This document shows, one piece after another, positions 8,899 to 17,449 of a stretch of DNA of 64,000 nt (position 1 is its first letter; every line of letters begins with the position of its first letter). Under the pieces are notes generated by a model. It did no database searches. It was given only the letters and a program-made list of their open reading frames with translations, and was not told the origin of the DNA. The translations under genes were made by a program, and so were the position numbers. The DNA is taken from positions 180,525-244,524 of the forward strand of contig NZ_JAGGKA010000004.1 in NCBI RefSeq assembly GCF_017873215.1, given 5' to 3'. Source of the DNA: Clostridium tetanomorphum. GTDB taxonomy: Bacteria; Bacillota; Clostridia; Clostridiales; Clostridiaceae.

Positions 8899-8945
8899 GC
8901 TGCCACGTTAGCATATTTTTTATGCTACTGCGACAGCATCTTTTA
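8899..8945. terminator. imperfect hairpin between divergent operons
   Basis: GCTGCCACGTTAGCAT (8899-8914) pairs imperfectly with ATGCTACTGCGACAGC (8922-8937), followed by ATCTTTTAC. It resembles the stem of the repeats at 7126 and 63864. Bases 8946-9140 show nothing else identifiable. Confidence 0.4.
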
Positions 8946-9140
8946 CATTTTTTTAACAACACTTTTAGAGCGTTAGTATTATATTATACAACATAATTAA
9001 ACCATGGGATATTATAGTATGAGCATGAATATGAATATTATATCAGGTGGTTATTATAGATTAAAACATTAGAATTTTTATAATTTATGAATCTAAAAAT
9101 CACTTGATAAATTATTATTATAAAAAATTTTAAATAGGGG

Positions 9141-9169
9141 TTGAAAAATATACCTTTTAGGTATACAAT
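9141..9169 (+). promoter_or_regulatory. promoter with an operator-like palindrome in its spacer
   Basis: TTGAAA (9141-9146) and TACAAT (9164-9169) are spaced 17 bases, an ideal sigma-A promoter. TATACC (9149-9154) and GGTATA (9160-9165) form a 6+5+6 palindrome across the spacer and into the -10 box. A protein bound there would block polymerase, so repression of the oxygen-defence operon is likely. The regulator is not identified. Confidence 0.65.
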
Positions 9170-9260
9170 AAAAGTAGATGGATTGAGTATACTTTTAAGG
9201 AATATGTTTCAAAATGTGCTTTATGCAGTAAAATATATTGATTAAAGCGGAGGTGTATTT

Positions 9261-11168
9261 ATGTTTTATAAAACTACAGAACAACATGAAAATTTGAGAG
9301 CAAAAATCAGAGAGCTGGCTGAAGAGGAAGTTAAACCTATTGCATTTATGTTGGATCAGGAAAATAAATTTCCTTGGGAAGCAGTTCATAAATTAGCTGA
9401 TATGGGTATGATGGGAATACCATATGCAAAAGAATACGGTGGAGCAGGACTGGATGTAATAAGCTATGCAATTGCCGTTGAGGAGTTATCAAGAGTGGAC
9501 GGAGGTACAGGTGTAATTCTTTCTGCCCACACATCTTTGGGAGCATATCCAATTGCTGCCTATGGAACAGAGGAGCAGAAGCAAAAATACTTAGTTCCAC
9601 TGTCAAAGGGAGAGAAACTTGGAGCATTCGGTCTTACTGAGGAAAATGCAGGTAGTGACGCTGGTGGTACAGAGACTACTGCTGTTCTAGAAGAAGATCA
9701 TTACATTTTAAATGGTGAAAAGATTTTTATCACCAATGCAGGTGAAGCTGATATTTATATTATTTTTGCAGTTACTACACCAGATATAGGTACTCGTGGT
9801 ATCAGTGCCTTTATTGTGGAAAAGGGCTGGGAAGGTTTTAGCTTTGGAAAGCATTATGACAAAATGGGTATTCGTTCTTCTGCCACTGGAGAGTTGATTT
9901 TCAATAATGTAAAAGTACCTAAAGAAAATCTATTAGGTAAAGAGGGAGAAGGTTTTAAAATTGCTATGTCCACATTAGATGGTGGGCGTATTGGTATAGC
10001 ATCTCAGGCTCTTGGTATTGCTCAGGGTGCTTATGAGAATGCTTTAGAGTATTCAAAGGAGAGAATTCAGTTTGGAAGACCTATTTGTCAGCAACAGATT
10101 ATAGCTTTTAAGTTGGCTGACATGGCTACAAAGCTTAGAGCAGCTAGATTACTTGTTTATAGTGCTGCAGAGCTTAAGGAAAATCATGAACGCTACAGCA
10201 TGGAAGCTGCTATGGCAAAACAATATGCTTCAGATGTTTGTCTTGAGATTGTCAACGACGCTCTTCAAATATTTGGTGGAAGCGGCTATATGAAAGGCAT
10301 GGAAGTTGAGCGTGCTTACAGAGATGCTAAGATTTGTACAATATATGAAGGAACTAATGAAATTCAGCGTTTAGTTATATCTTCTAGCATCATAGGAAAA
10401 ATGCCAAAGAACAATGCTATTGGTAGAAGTTCTAAACGTGAACCTGCTACAGGTTATCGTAAGAAAGTGATTTTCAACGAAGGAACTGCTGAAGAAAGAG
10501 TTAACGCTCTTGTAAAAGCGCTTAAAGAAGATGGCTATGATTTCACAGTTGGAATTCCTTTGGATACTCCTATTACCAAAGCTGAAAGAGTAGTCAGCGT
10601 AGGTCTAGGTATAGGGGAAAAAGAAAATATGAAGCTTATAGAAGACTTGGCAGTTCAAGCCGGTGCAGCTATAGGTTCTTCTCGTCCAGTAGCTGAAACC
10701 CTTAGATATGTACCACTAAATCGTTATGTGGGTATGTCTGGACAGAAATTTAAAGGAAATCTTTACGTTGCCTGTGGTATTTCAGGTGCAGGTCAGCATT
10801 TGAAAGGTATAAAGGATGCTTCTACAATTGTTGCTATTAATATAGATCCTAATGCTAAAATCTTTAAGAACGCAGACTATGGTATCGTTGGAGATTTAAT
10901 GGAGATATTACCAATACTCACTGCTGCTTTAGATAATGGAGAAGCAAAGAAGGAGGCTCCACCAATGAAGAAGATGAAGAGAGCTGTTCCAAAGAAAGTT
11001 GCTCCAACTTGGAAATATCATGTATGTAATGGATGCGGTTATGAATATGATCCTGGCGTAGGTGATCCAGAAGGGGAAATAATGCCAGGTACATTATTTA
11101 AAGATCTACCTGAAGAATGGACTTGCCCAGCTTGTGGTGAAGAAAAGGATATGTTTATAGAAGTATAA
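9261..11168 (+). CDS. acyl-CoA dehydrogenase / EtfA FAD domain / rubredoxin triple fusion
   Basis: 635 residues in three parts. Residues 1-380 are a complete short-chain (butyryl-CoA type) acyl-CoA dehydrogenase, including [17 protein letters not shown] and [10 protein letters not shown], whose Glu is the catalytic base. Residues about 395-560 match the C-terminal FAD-binding half of electron-transfer flavoprotein alpha ([43 protein letters not shown]). Residues 584-635 are a full rubredoxin with two CxxCG pairs. The N-terminal EtfA half and EtfB are absent. This is a built-in wire: dehydrogenase flavin to Etf-type FAD to the iron of rubredoxin. The next gene is a flavodiiron protein, the usual rubredoxin oxidase, so electrons from an acyl-CoA could reduce O2 or NO (inference). 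AGCGGAGG precedes the ATG. Confidence 0.9.
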   Translation: MFYKTTEQHENLRAKIRELAEEEVKPIAFMLDQENKFPWEAVHKLADMGMMGIPYAKEYGGAGLDVISYAIAVEELSRVDGGTGVILSAHTSLGAYPIAAYGTEEQKQKYLVPLSKGEKLGAFGLTEENAGSDAGGTETTAVLEEDHYILNGEKIFITNAGEADIYIIFAVTTPDIGTRGISAFIVEKGWEGFSFGKHYDKMGIRSSATGELIFNNVKVPKENLLGKEGEGFKIAMSTLDGGRIGIASQALGIAQGAYENALEYSKERIQFGRPICQQQIIAFKLADMATKLRAARLLVYSAAELKENHERYSMEAAMAKQYASDVCLEIVNDALQIFGGSGYMKGMEVERAYRDAKICTIYEGTNEIQRLVISSSIIGKMPKNNAIGRSSKREPATGYRKKVIFNEGTAEERVNALVKALKEDGYDFTVGIPLDTPITKAERVVSVGLGIGEKENMKLIEDLAVQAGAAIGSSRPVAETLRYVPLNRYVGMSGQKFKGNLYVACGISGAGQHLKGIKDASTIVAINIDPNAKIFKNADYGIVGDLMEILPILTAALDNGEAKKEAPPMKKMKRAVPKKVAPTWKYHVCNGCGYEYDPGVGDPEGEIMPGTLFKDLPEEWTCPACGEEKDMFIEV

Positions 11169-11233
11169 TTATAGAAGTATAATTTTTGTAAGTAAATATA
11201 ATGATGTGGTTTAATGTAAAGGAGGTTAAATTT

Positions 11234-12433
11234 ATGTATTGTGTTAGAAATATAACTGAGGATCTTTATTGGGTTGGTGGCAATGATCGTCGCCTGGCTC
11301 TCTTTGAAAACATTCATCCCATTGAAAGAGGTGTTTCCTATAACTCTTACCTACTTTTAGATGAGAAGACAGTACTTTTTGATACAGTGGACTGGTCAAT
11401 TTGCCGTCAGTTCCTTGAGAATATTAAAGGGGTTTTAGGGGATAGACCTTTAGATTATATGGTAATAAATCATATGGAGCCGGATCATGCAGCTTGTATT
11501 GAAGAAATTATTCTTCGTTATCCAGATGTGAAGATTGTATGTACCGAAAAAGCTTCTTTGTTTATGAGTCAGTTCGGGTTCCAGATTTATGGTAAGGTGA
11601 CAGAAGTTAAAGAAGGAGACACTATGTCCTTTGGAAAACATAACGTTGTATTTGTGTCTGCTCCAATGGTACATTGGCCAGAAGCTATGGTGACATATGA
11701 TACTACTGATGGTGTGCTATTCTCCGCTGATGCTTTTGGAACTTTTGGTGCTTTAGATGGTAAGCTATTCAATGATGAGATGAACTTTGATAGAGATTGG
11801 ATTGATGAAGCTAGAAGATATTATACAAACATTGTAGGCAAATATGGCCCTCATGTTCAAGCTCTTTTAAAGAAGGCAAGCACTATAGATATAAAGGTTA
11901 TCTGTCCACTACATGGACCAGTATGGCGTAATGATTTTGGATACTTGTTAGATAAATATGATAAGTGGAGTCGTTACGAACCTGAAGAAAAGGGTGTAAT
12001 GATTGTATATGCAACAATGTACGGAAACACTGAAGCTGCTGCCAATGACTTGGCAACAAGATTAGTTAAAAGGGGAATGACCAATGTGGTTATGTATGAT
12101 GTTTCAAAAACTCATGTATCCTATTTGATTTCTGAAGCATTTAAATATAGTCATGTGGTTCTTGCTTCCGTAACTTACAACTTAAAGATTTATCCACCAA
12201 TGCTAAATTATTTAATGGACATGAAGGCATTAAATCTTCAAAAACGTACCTTCGCTCTTATAGAAAATGGTTCATGGGCTCCTCAGTCTGGCAAATTGAT
12301 GCGTGAACTTCTAGATGAGATGAAAGAAATGACTGTTTTAGATGATGAGATGTCAATAAGCTCCAGCATGAAAGAAGAAGATGGGGATTCAATGGATGCC
12401 CTTGCTGATAGCATTATTAAATCAATGAAATAA
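11234..12433 (+). CDS. fprA: flavodiiron protein, rubredoxin:oxygen oxidoreductase (FprA type)
   Basis: ATG 11234 is chosen from the AAAGGAGG site 9 bases upstream; the 11 extra codons before it lack one. 400 residues: a metallo-beta-lactamase-like diiron domain followed by a flavodoxin domain. Iron ligands are visible in NHMEPDHAA (His80, Glu82, Asp84) with later ligands in MVHWPEAM, FSADAFG and CPLHGPVW. The FMN loop is YATMYGNTEAAA. Such cytoplasmic proteins take electrons from rubredoxin and reduce O2 to water, and some reduce NO, protecting anaerobes. It lies 65 bp after the rubredoxin-containing fusion, in one operon with it. Confidence 0.95.
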   Translation: MYCVRNITEDLYWVGGNDRRLALFENIHPIERGVSYNSYLLLDEKTVLFDTVDWSICRQFLENIKGVLGDRPLDYMVINHMEPDHAACIEEIILRYPDVKIVCTEKASLFMSQFGFQIYGKVTEVKEGDTMSFGKHNVVFVSAPMVHWPEAMVTYDTTDGVLFSADAFGTFGALDGKLFNDEMNFDRDWIDEARRYYTNIVGKYGPHVQALLKKASTIDIKVICPLHGPVWRNDFGYLLDKYDKWSRYEPEEKGVMIVYATMYGNTEAAANDLATRLVKRGMTNVVMYDVSKTHVSYLISEAFKYSHVVLASVTYNLKIYPPMLNYLMDMKALNLQKRTFALIENGSWAPQSGKLMRELLDEMKEMTVLDDEMSISSSMKEEDGDSMDALADSIIKSMK

Positions 12434-12446
12434 TTAAAAAATAATG

Positions 12447-12502
12447 AAAAGCACATGTAGCTGATCCTGTGAATTAGGGAAAGATGCATGTGCTTTAATT
12501 TT
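12447..12502 (+). terminator. intrinsic terminator of the oxygen-defence operon
   Basis: AAAGCACATG (from 12448) pairs with CATGTGCTTT (12487-12496) and is followed by AATTTTTAT. Confidence 0.75.
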
Positions 12503-12562
12503 TATGGACTTTTTAATACCAGCATTATAAGATTTGAAGTTTAGCATAATACAAATATAGTC

Positions 12563-12587
12563 ATTAAACCTTAACATGAGATGTATT
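12563..12587 (+). repeat. solitary degenerate CRISPR repeat
   Basis: ATTAAACCTTAACATGAG then ATGTATT, followed by the same CAAGCAATTGAAAGTTGAGA block that follows the last repeat of each array. It marks the worn end of a lost array; no second repeat lies upstream. Confidence 0.65.
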
Positions 12588-12672
12588 CTCAAGCAATTGA
12601 AAGTTGAGAATGGAGAGTTGAGAGTTGAGAGTGAATAAAAATTTTACTAAGGAATTTGGTATTTTTTATAAA

Positions 12673-12900
12673 CAGAGTTCTTGGCTTCAGAAGGAGTTTT
12701 TACTCCCACTGAAGCTTTATTAACAGAATTCTTAGGAGTTTTACTCCTTAGAAGTCGTTATCCTTTAGGGGAAATCGTTATCCAGGGATGTAGCCGCTCT
12801 TTACTCCCACTTTGAAGAAAAGCAGAGAACCCAAATCTTTGATTTGGTGTGAATCGCTTTCACAGAGTGCGATGGGAGTATTAGATCGGGTAGTCATCGG
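12673..12900 (+). mobile_element. MITE-like repeat element, 228-bp (longest) copy
   Basis: Begins CAGAGTTCTTGGCTTCAG and ends GTAGTCATCGG, with ATAAA at 12668-12672 and 12901-12905. The empty version of the same site is visible at about 14070 (TTTTTTATAAATGGCAG), which defines the ends. It contains several short inverted repeats (GCTTCAG/CTGAAGC, GGAGTTTTTACTCC, TTAGGAG/CTCCTTA) and no open frame. It is inserted in the loop of a small hairpin in the CRISPR inter-array block. Confidence 0.85.
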
Positions 12901-12905
12901 ATAAA

Positions 12906-13097
12906 TGGCAGATTATTAATTTTTCCCAAGTGAATTGCAAAATAAAAGTAGGATAAAGCTAATGATGTCAGTGTTTTACATAGTATTTTCTATAGAAAAT
13001 TACATTTTACAAAATCACCTGGTAAATTTTTAAACAAACCTTGAGATTTCAATAGTTTTATGCTATTGTTAATTTTAAGGAATGCTGATTTTACAGT
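12906..13097 (+). promoter_or_regulatory. CRISPR leader of array 1
   Basis: About 190 bp, AT-rich, ending GAATGCTGATTTTACAGTG directly before the first repeat. The same sequence precedes the other four arrays upstream of cas with over 90 percent identity by eye, and its last 90 bp precede the array after cas2. It should carry the array promoter and the integration signals. Confidence 0.8.
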
Positions 13098-13386
13098 GTT
13101 AAACCTTAACATAGGATGTATTTAAATGCCCTATTTTTTCTCCTAATTCTTGTTGTGTTAAATCGTTAAACCTTAACATAGGATGTATTTAAATATCACT
13201 TCTATTGAAGAAACTAAGAACAGTAGAGCTGTTAAACCTTAACATAGGATGTATTTAAATTATTGTATATTAGAATTGTTATATAATCTTTGTATGGTTA
13301 AACCTTAACATAGGATGTATTTAAATTGTTCAATAAATCCTTCTATTTCACCTTTTATTATGTTAAACCTTAACATGAGATGTATT
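13098..13386 (+). CRISPR. CRISPR array 1: 5 repeats, 4 spacers
   Basis: 30-bp repeats at 13098, 13165, 13231, 13297 and a degenerate last one at 13362. Spacers are 35-37 bp. The repeat starts GTTAAACC and ends ATTTAAAT; positions 4 and 16 are A and A throughout, apart from the worn terminal copy. GTTAA (1-5) can pair with TTAAC (9-13), as in many type I-B repeats cut by Cas6. Confidence 0.97.
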
Positions 13387-13649
13387 TTCAAGCAATTGAA
13401 AGTTGAGAATTGAGAGTGAATAAAAATTTTACTAAGGAGTCTGCTATTTTTTATAAGTAGCAGATTATTAATTTTCCCAAGTGAATTGCAAAATAAAAGT
13501 AGGATAAAGCTAATAATGTTAGTGTTTTACATAGTATTTTCTATAGAAAATTATATTTTACAAAATCACCTGGTAAACTTTTAAACAAACCTTGAGATTC
13601 CAATGGCTATATGCTACTATTAATTTTAAGGAATGCTGATTTTGCAGTG
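13387..13649 (+). promoter_or_regulatory. inter-array block and leader of array 2
   Basis: Opens with the GTTGAGA-type heptamer tandem that follows each array, then a hairpin (CTGCTATTTTTTATAAGTAGCAG region), then the 200-bp leader. This copy carries no inserted element. Confidence 0.75.
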
Positions 13650-14000
13650 GTTGAACCTTAACATGGGATGTATTTAAATTGATTATGTGGCTGATATGAA
13701 AATGGGAGATTTTAGGTTGAACCTTAACATGGGATGTATTTAAATTTGCAGTAGGCGTAGCTGCTAAAGATATGGGTGGCGGTTGAACCTTAACATGGGA
13801 TGTATTTAAATAAGATTAATTCTAAGAGCAATGGCAAGAAATCAGGTTGAACCTTAACATGGGATGTATTTAAATTCCTGTATATAATATTTAAGGCAGT
13901 AGTTGTGGAGTTGAACCTTAACATGGGATGTATTTAAATCTGGCGAGCTTAACGTTAAGCTCGGAACGGTAGTGTGTTGAACCTTAACATGGGATGTATT
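13650..14000 (+). CRISPR. CRISPR array 2: 6 repeats, 5 spacers
   Basis: Repeats at 13650, 13716, 13782, 13846, 13910 and a 3'-worn one at 13976. Spacers are 34-36 bp. Positions 4 and 16 are G and G in every copy. The last spacer (13940-13975) contains a perfect 20-bp palindrome at 13944-13963 (CGAGCTTAAC and its complement). Confidence 0.97.
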
Positions 14001-14269
14001 TTCAAGCGATTGAAAGTTGAGAACTGAGAGTTGAGAGTGAATAAAATTTTACTAAGGAGTCTGCTATTTTTTATAAATGGCAGATTATTAATTTTTCCCA
14101 AGTGAATTGCAAAATAAAAGTAGATTAAAGCTAGTAATGTCAGTGTTTTACATAGTATTTTCTATAGAAAATTACATTTTACAAAATCACTTGGTAAACT
14201 TTTAAACAAACCTTGAGATTCCAATGGCTTTGTGCTATTGTTAAATTTAAGGAATGCTGATTTTACAGT
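14001..14269 (+). promoter_or_regulatory. inter-array block and leader of array 3
   Basis: Same organisation as at 13387. It shows the empty site for the MITE-like element at about 14068-14085. Confidence 0.75.
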
Positions 14270-14432
14270 GTTAAACCTTAACATAGGATGTATTTAAATT
14301 CTTATCCAAAACTCCTAATGATTTTGCCATGCTAAGTTAAACCTTAACATAGGATGTATTTAAATTGACAATCAAGTAAGAATATTGGGAGTGATTTTAG
14401 TTAAACCTTAATATAGGATGTATTATTTAAAT
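14270..14432 (+). CRISPR. CRISPR array 3: 3 repeats, 2 spacers
   Basis: Repeats at 14270, 14336 and 14400. The last is altered (TAATATAGG) and has a short insertion near its 3' end. Positions 4 and 16 are A and A. Spacers are 36 and 34 bp. The 136-bp sequence after it recurs after array 5. Confidence 0.95.
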
Positions 14433-14568
14433 GAAATAGATAATTAACGGCAAAAATAGGAAAAGTAGATTGAACAATATGAAGTTTTTTACATTTATTT
14501 AATGGCTTTTATTGTAGACATGTAAAGATGGCTGAGTATAGTGATAATATTTTTAGAAAGTATTAAAG
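14433..14568 (+). repeat. array-group trailer, copy 1
   Basis: Begins GAAATAGATAATTAACGGCA and ends near TTTTTAGAAAGTATTAAA. A near-identical copy is at 18141-18276 after array 5. The pair shows that arrays 1-3 and 4-5 are related blocks. Confidence 0.8.
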
Positions 14569-14984
14569 GAACCTTTATTAAGAAACTTATAAAGAATGTT
14601 GAAAAAGTAATTCCAAAAGCCCAAGAAAATTTAAGTATTGATTAAATACTATATGGATTAAAAGAACTGCAGTAGGAGCTTATGAAGCTTAAGGCTTAAT
14701 GTAAATACAGGCTTAGATACAGAAGTCTATAATGGAGAGTATGCATGAATTGAAAAGGAAATAGAAAGTCTAAGAGAAAAAACAAAGAATTCAAGAAGCA
14801 AAGTTGGATGAGACCATGAAAAAAATAGAGAAGAAGAGATTGAAGATATTATAAAAAAGCAGAAATTAGTAAAAGAGTTAGAGAGATATTATAGGGAATT
14901 TGAATTCAAATTATTTATAATATAGGATATAATATAAATAATACAAGTTATATAATTAATTGTGTGATAAAGGGTGTGAGATAA
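14569..14984 (+). other. degenerate coding sequence, no intact gene
   Basis: Short broken frames with Lys/Glu-rich content (for example LIKNVEKVIPKAQEN, then EEEIEDIIKKQKLVKELERY) read like a decayed coiled-coil gene. Stops occur every 15-30 codons. The last 60 bases hold the promoter region of the toxin-antitoxin pair. Confidence 0.4.
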
Positions 14985-15293
14985 ATGAGTGCTGAAAAAG
15001 TAAAAGTTGATTTAAATATATCTAATGATTTAATACCTCTTATAGAAGATTTAGGACTTTCAAAATCTTTAAATGATAATATAACCATATCTATAGCAAT
15101 TGCATTATTTACAAGTAAGTCAGTATCTTTAGCACGTGCAGCTGAAATAGCAGAAATGAAACTTGCTGATTTTATGACTTTACTTAAAAATAAAAATATA
15201 CCTTGGAATGAATATACAGAGGATGAATTTCGTCTTGATGAAATTGCAATAAAAGACTTTAAAGATGAATTAGGAGAAAGTAAAAATGATTAA
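14985..15293 (+). CDS. UPF0175-type antitoxin
   Basis: 102 residues resembling the UPF0175 family of small DNA-binding antitoxins paired with DUF3368 PIN toxins. It has a beta-strand start (KVKVDLNISNDL) followed by SLARAAEIAEMKLADFMTLL, the helix-turn-helix-like segment conserved in the family, and an acidic tail ending DELGESKND for toxin binding. It overlaps the toxin gene by 8 bases, as expected for a translationally coupled antitoxin-first pair. It probably represses its own promoter. The pair sits between two groups of CRISPR arrays. Confidence 0.8.
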   Translation: MSAEKVKVDLNISNDLIPLIEDLGLSKSLNDNITISIAIALFTSKSVSLARAAEIAEMKLADFMTLLKNKNIPWNEYTEDEFRLDEIAIKDFKDELGESKND

Positions 15294-15789
15294 AGTTGTA
15301 TGCAATTCAAGTCCTATTATAGGGTTAAGTATTATTAAAAAACTAGATTTATTATGGGAGATTTTTGATGAGGTATATATTACAGAAGAAGTTTATAGAG
15401 AAATAGCAATAGATGAAAAAGTCAAAAGGATAGGAGCAAAAGAATTAAGTGAAGCTGTTAATAGTAATCATATAAAAATATATAGTGTAAAAAATAAGCT
15501 TTTAGTAGAGCAATTATATGGACGACTTCATAGAGGAGAACTTGAAGTAATGATTGCAGCAAAAGAATTAAAAATAAAAAGAGTAATAATAGACGATAGG
15601 TCAGCTAGGCATTTTGCTGAAACAATGCTATTAAGATCAATTGGATTGATGGGAGTTCTATTGCTAGCAAAAGAGTATAAAAAGATTGAAAGTGTAAAAA
15701 AATACTTAGATATATTAATAGAAAATGGATTTAGAATGTCAGTAAAATTATATAATCAGGTTTTAAAATCAGCAGGAGAAATTGAGTAA
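15286..15789 (+). CDS. PIN-domain toxin, DUF3368 (VapC-like)
   Basis: 167 residues. CNSSPIIGLSIIKKLDLL at the N-terminus resembles DUF3368 PIN domains, where the first acidic residue is often Asp; here the position is Asn-Ser. GELEVMIAAKEL supplies the central Glu, and VIIDDRSAR the paired Asp residues near the C-terminus. PIN toxins are metal-dependent RNases, often cutting tRNA or rRNA. The C-terminal GLMGVLLLAKEY helix is typical of DUF3368. The gene is intact, so the pair may act as an addiction module. Confidence 0.8.
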   Translation: MIKVVCNSSPIIGLSIIKKLDLLWEIFDEVYITEEVYREIAIDEKVKRIGAKELSEAVNSNHIKIYSVKNKLLVEQLYGRLHRGELEVMIAAKELKIKRVIIDDRSARHFAETMLLRSIGLMGVLLLAKEYKKIESVKKYLDILIENGFRMSVKLYNQVLKSAGEIE

Positions 15790-15894
15790 TGATTATCAAA
15801 AATCAATAAGAATACAGAGTTTTTGTGAAAATTGAAAATTGTATTTAGTTTTAAAGATTTAAATCAATTAAATAAATTTTGTTATATAATAATG

Positions 15895-15943
15895 GGTAGA
15901 CAAATCTTATAAAGTAAGGTTAATCTACCTTTGTTTTATTTTT
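15895..15943 (+). terminator. possible terminator after the toxin-antitoxin pair
   Basis: GGTAGA (15895-15900) pairs with TCTACC (15924-15929), followed by TTTGTTTTATTTTT. The loop is long (23 bases), so this is moderate. Confidence 0.45.
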
Positions 15944-15986
15944 GGTATAATTTAATCAAATTTAAACATCATTATTAAAAACTGCA

Positions 15987-16032
15987 ATGTTTAATAATAT
16001 CTGTGATTTTTCCAAAGAACATATATATGCAG
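15987..16032 (+). pseudogene. 5' fragment of the dispersed zinc-finger-like mini-ORF
   Basis: ATG 15987 gives MFNNICDFSKEHIYAG, matching NNICDFCKEPIYAG at 50429 onward, with the second Cys changed to Ser. It is cut off by a degenerate CRISPR repeat at 16033. This copy supplies the likely true start (ATGTTTAAT) of the mini-ORF family. Confidence 0.6.
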
Positions 16033-16122
16033 GTTTAACCATAACATGAGATATATTTAAATTAATAAACAGCTAGAAATAAACAAACTCACATAATGTT
16101 TAACAATAACATAAGACGTATT
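16033..16122 (+). CRISPR. relict CRISPR array: 2 degenerate repeats, 1 spacer
   Basis: Degenerate repeats at 16033-16062 (starts GTTTAACCATAAC) and 16098-16122, 65 bases apart, which matches the array period, with a 35-bp spacer between. The usual post-array block follows. Confidence 0.75.
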
Positions 16123-16193
16123 TTCAAGTAATTGAAAGTTGAGAGCTGAGAGTGAATAAAAATTTTACTAAGGAGTCTGCTATTTTTTGTAAA

Positions 16194-16320
16194 CAGAGTT
16201 CTTGGCTTCAGAAGGAGTTTTTACTCCCACTTTGAAGAAGAGCAGAGAACCCAAATCTTTGATTTGGTGTGAATCGCTTTCACAGAGTGCGATGGGAGTA
16301 TTAGAGCGGGTAGTCATCGG
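16194..16320 (+). mobile_element. MITE-like repeat element, 127-bp copy
   Basis: Same ends as the 228-bp copy (CAGAGTTCTTGG, GTAGTCATCGG) and inserted at the homologous position of the inter-array block. Flanks are GTAAA (16189-16193) and ATAAA (16321-16325). The middle of the long form is deleted. Confidence 0.83.
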
Positions 16321-16325
16321 ATAAA

Positions 16326-16517
16326 TGGCAGATTATTAATTTTTCCCAAGTGAATTGCAAAATAAAAGTGAAATAAAGCTAACAATATTAGTGGTTTGCA
16401 TAGTTTTCTAACAGGAATTTTTATTTTATAAAACTACCTGGTAAATTTTTTGGCAAACCTTGAGTTTCCAATGGTTTTATGCTATTGTTAATTTTAAGGA
16501 ATGACGATTTTACAGTG
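16326..16517 (+). promoter_or_regulatory. CRISPR leader of array 4
   Basis: Homologous to the other leaders and ends ATTTTACAGTG before the first repeat. It is slightly more diverged in its upstream half (for example AATATTAGTGGTTTGCAT). Confidence 0.8.
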
Positions 16518-17186
16518 GTTGAACCTTAACATAGGATGTATTTAAATAATGAAAGATAGATATAAAGACGGGTGGGAAGATATGTTGAACCTTAACATAG
16601 GATGTATTTAAATGATAAGCCAGTATTGGTTGCAGATGTGAACCAATTGTTGAACCTTAACATAGGATGTATTTAAATGAAGCGGCTAACGAGATAAGAT
16701 GGTTTAAAAAGTGGTTGAACCTTAACATAGGATGTATTTAAATCAACGTATGTAAAGTACATTTGTACGCTAAATTTTAGTTGAACCTTAACATAGGATG
16801 TATTTAAATTCTGTGAGGTACATTGTACACTCACCTTTAAATATTGTTGAACCTTAACATAGGATGTATTTAAATTTATGTCATTAGCTGTTAACTTAGG
16901 CTTGTATAGCTGTTGAACCTTAACATAGGATGTATTTAAATGACATATCAATCTCGTCTTTAAAAAAATAGGTCCTGTTGAACCTTAACATAGGATGTAT
17001 TTAAATAAAAAATAAAGCTATGGGAGAACTTCTTAATAAAGAGTTGGATGTATTTAAATTTGTTTTCGTTGCTACATAGTGCGTAGCTAGTAACTGTTGA
17101 ACCTTAACATAGGATGTATTTAAATTACCTCCCAATATTTGTAATTAAATTCTAAGTTTTAGTTGAACCTTAACATAGGATGTATT
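16518..17186 (+). CRISPR. CRISPR array 4: 11 repeats, 10 spacers
   Basis: Repeats at 16518, 16584, 16649, 16714, 16780, 16846, 16912, 16977, 17043, 17096 and 17162 (3'-worn). Spacers are 35-36 bp. Positions 4 and 16 are G and A. The repeat at 17043-17059 has lost 13 internal bases (GTT joined to GGATG), leaving 17 bp, while both flanking spacers keep normal length. Spacers 4 and 5 contain small palindromes around GTAC. Confidence 0.97.
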
Positions 17187-17449
17187 TTCAAGTAATTGAA
17201 AGTTGAGAGTTGAGAGTGAATGAAAATTTTACTAAGAAGTCTCCTATTTTTTACAAATGGCAGACTATTAATTTTACCAGGTGGATTGAAAAGTGAAAGT
17301 GGCTTAAAGTTAATGATACAAATGGTTTGTGCAGTGTTTTCTATAGAAAATTGTATTTTATAAAATCACCTGGTAAACTTTTAAACAAACCTTGAGTTTC
17401 CAATGGCTATATGCTATTATTAATTTTAAGGAATGCTGATTTTACAGTG
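17187..17449 (+). promoter_or_regulatory. inter-array block and leader of array 5
   Basis: As at 13387. The hairpin loop is uninterrupted here (TTTTTTACAAATGGCAG). Confidence 0.78.

Noticed and set aside
8955..9140. A small gene before the acyl-CoA dehydrogenase fusion
   Set aside because: No frame with a start and ribosome site; the region is AT-rich promoter DNA.
12673..12900. Small RNA gene or riboswitch instead of a mobile element
   Set aside because: The hairpins alone would allow this, but duplicated ATAAA flanks, an empty site, and a copy inside a toxin gene favour insertion.
16673..16951. Minus-strand open frame encoding a repeated NLNTSYVKVQ peptide
   Set aside because: It is CRISPR array 4 read backwards. 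Repeat plus spacer is 66 bases, a multiple of three, so the frame stays open by chance.
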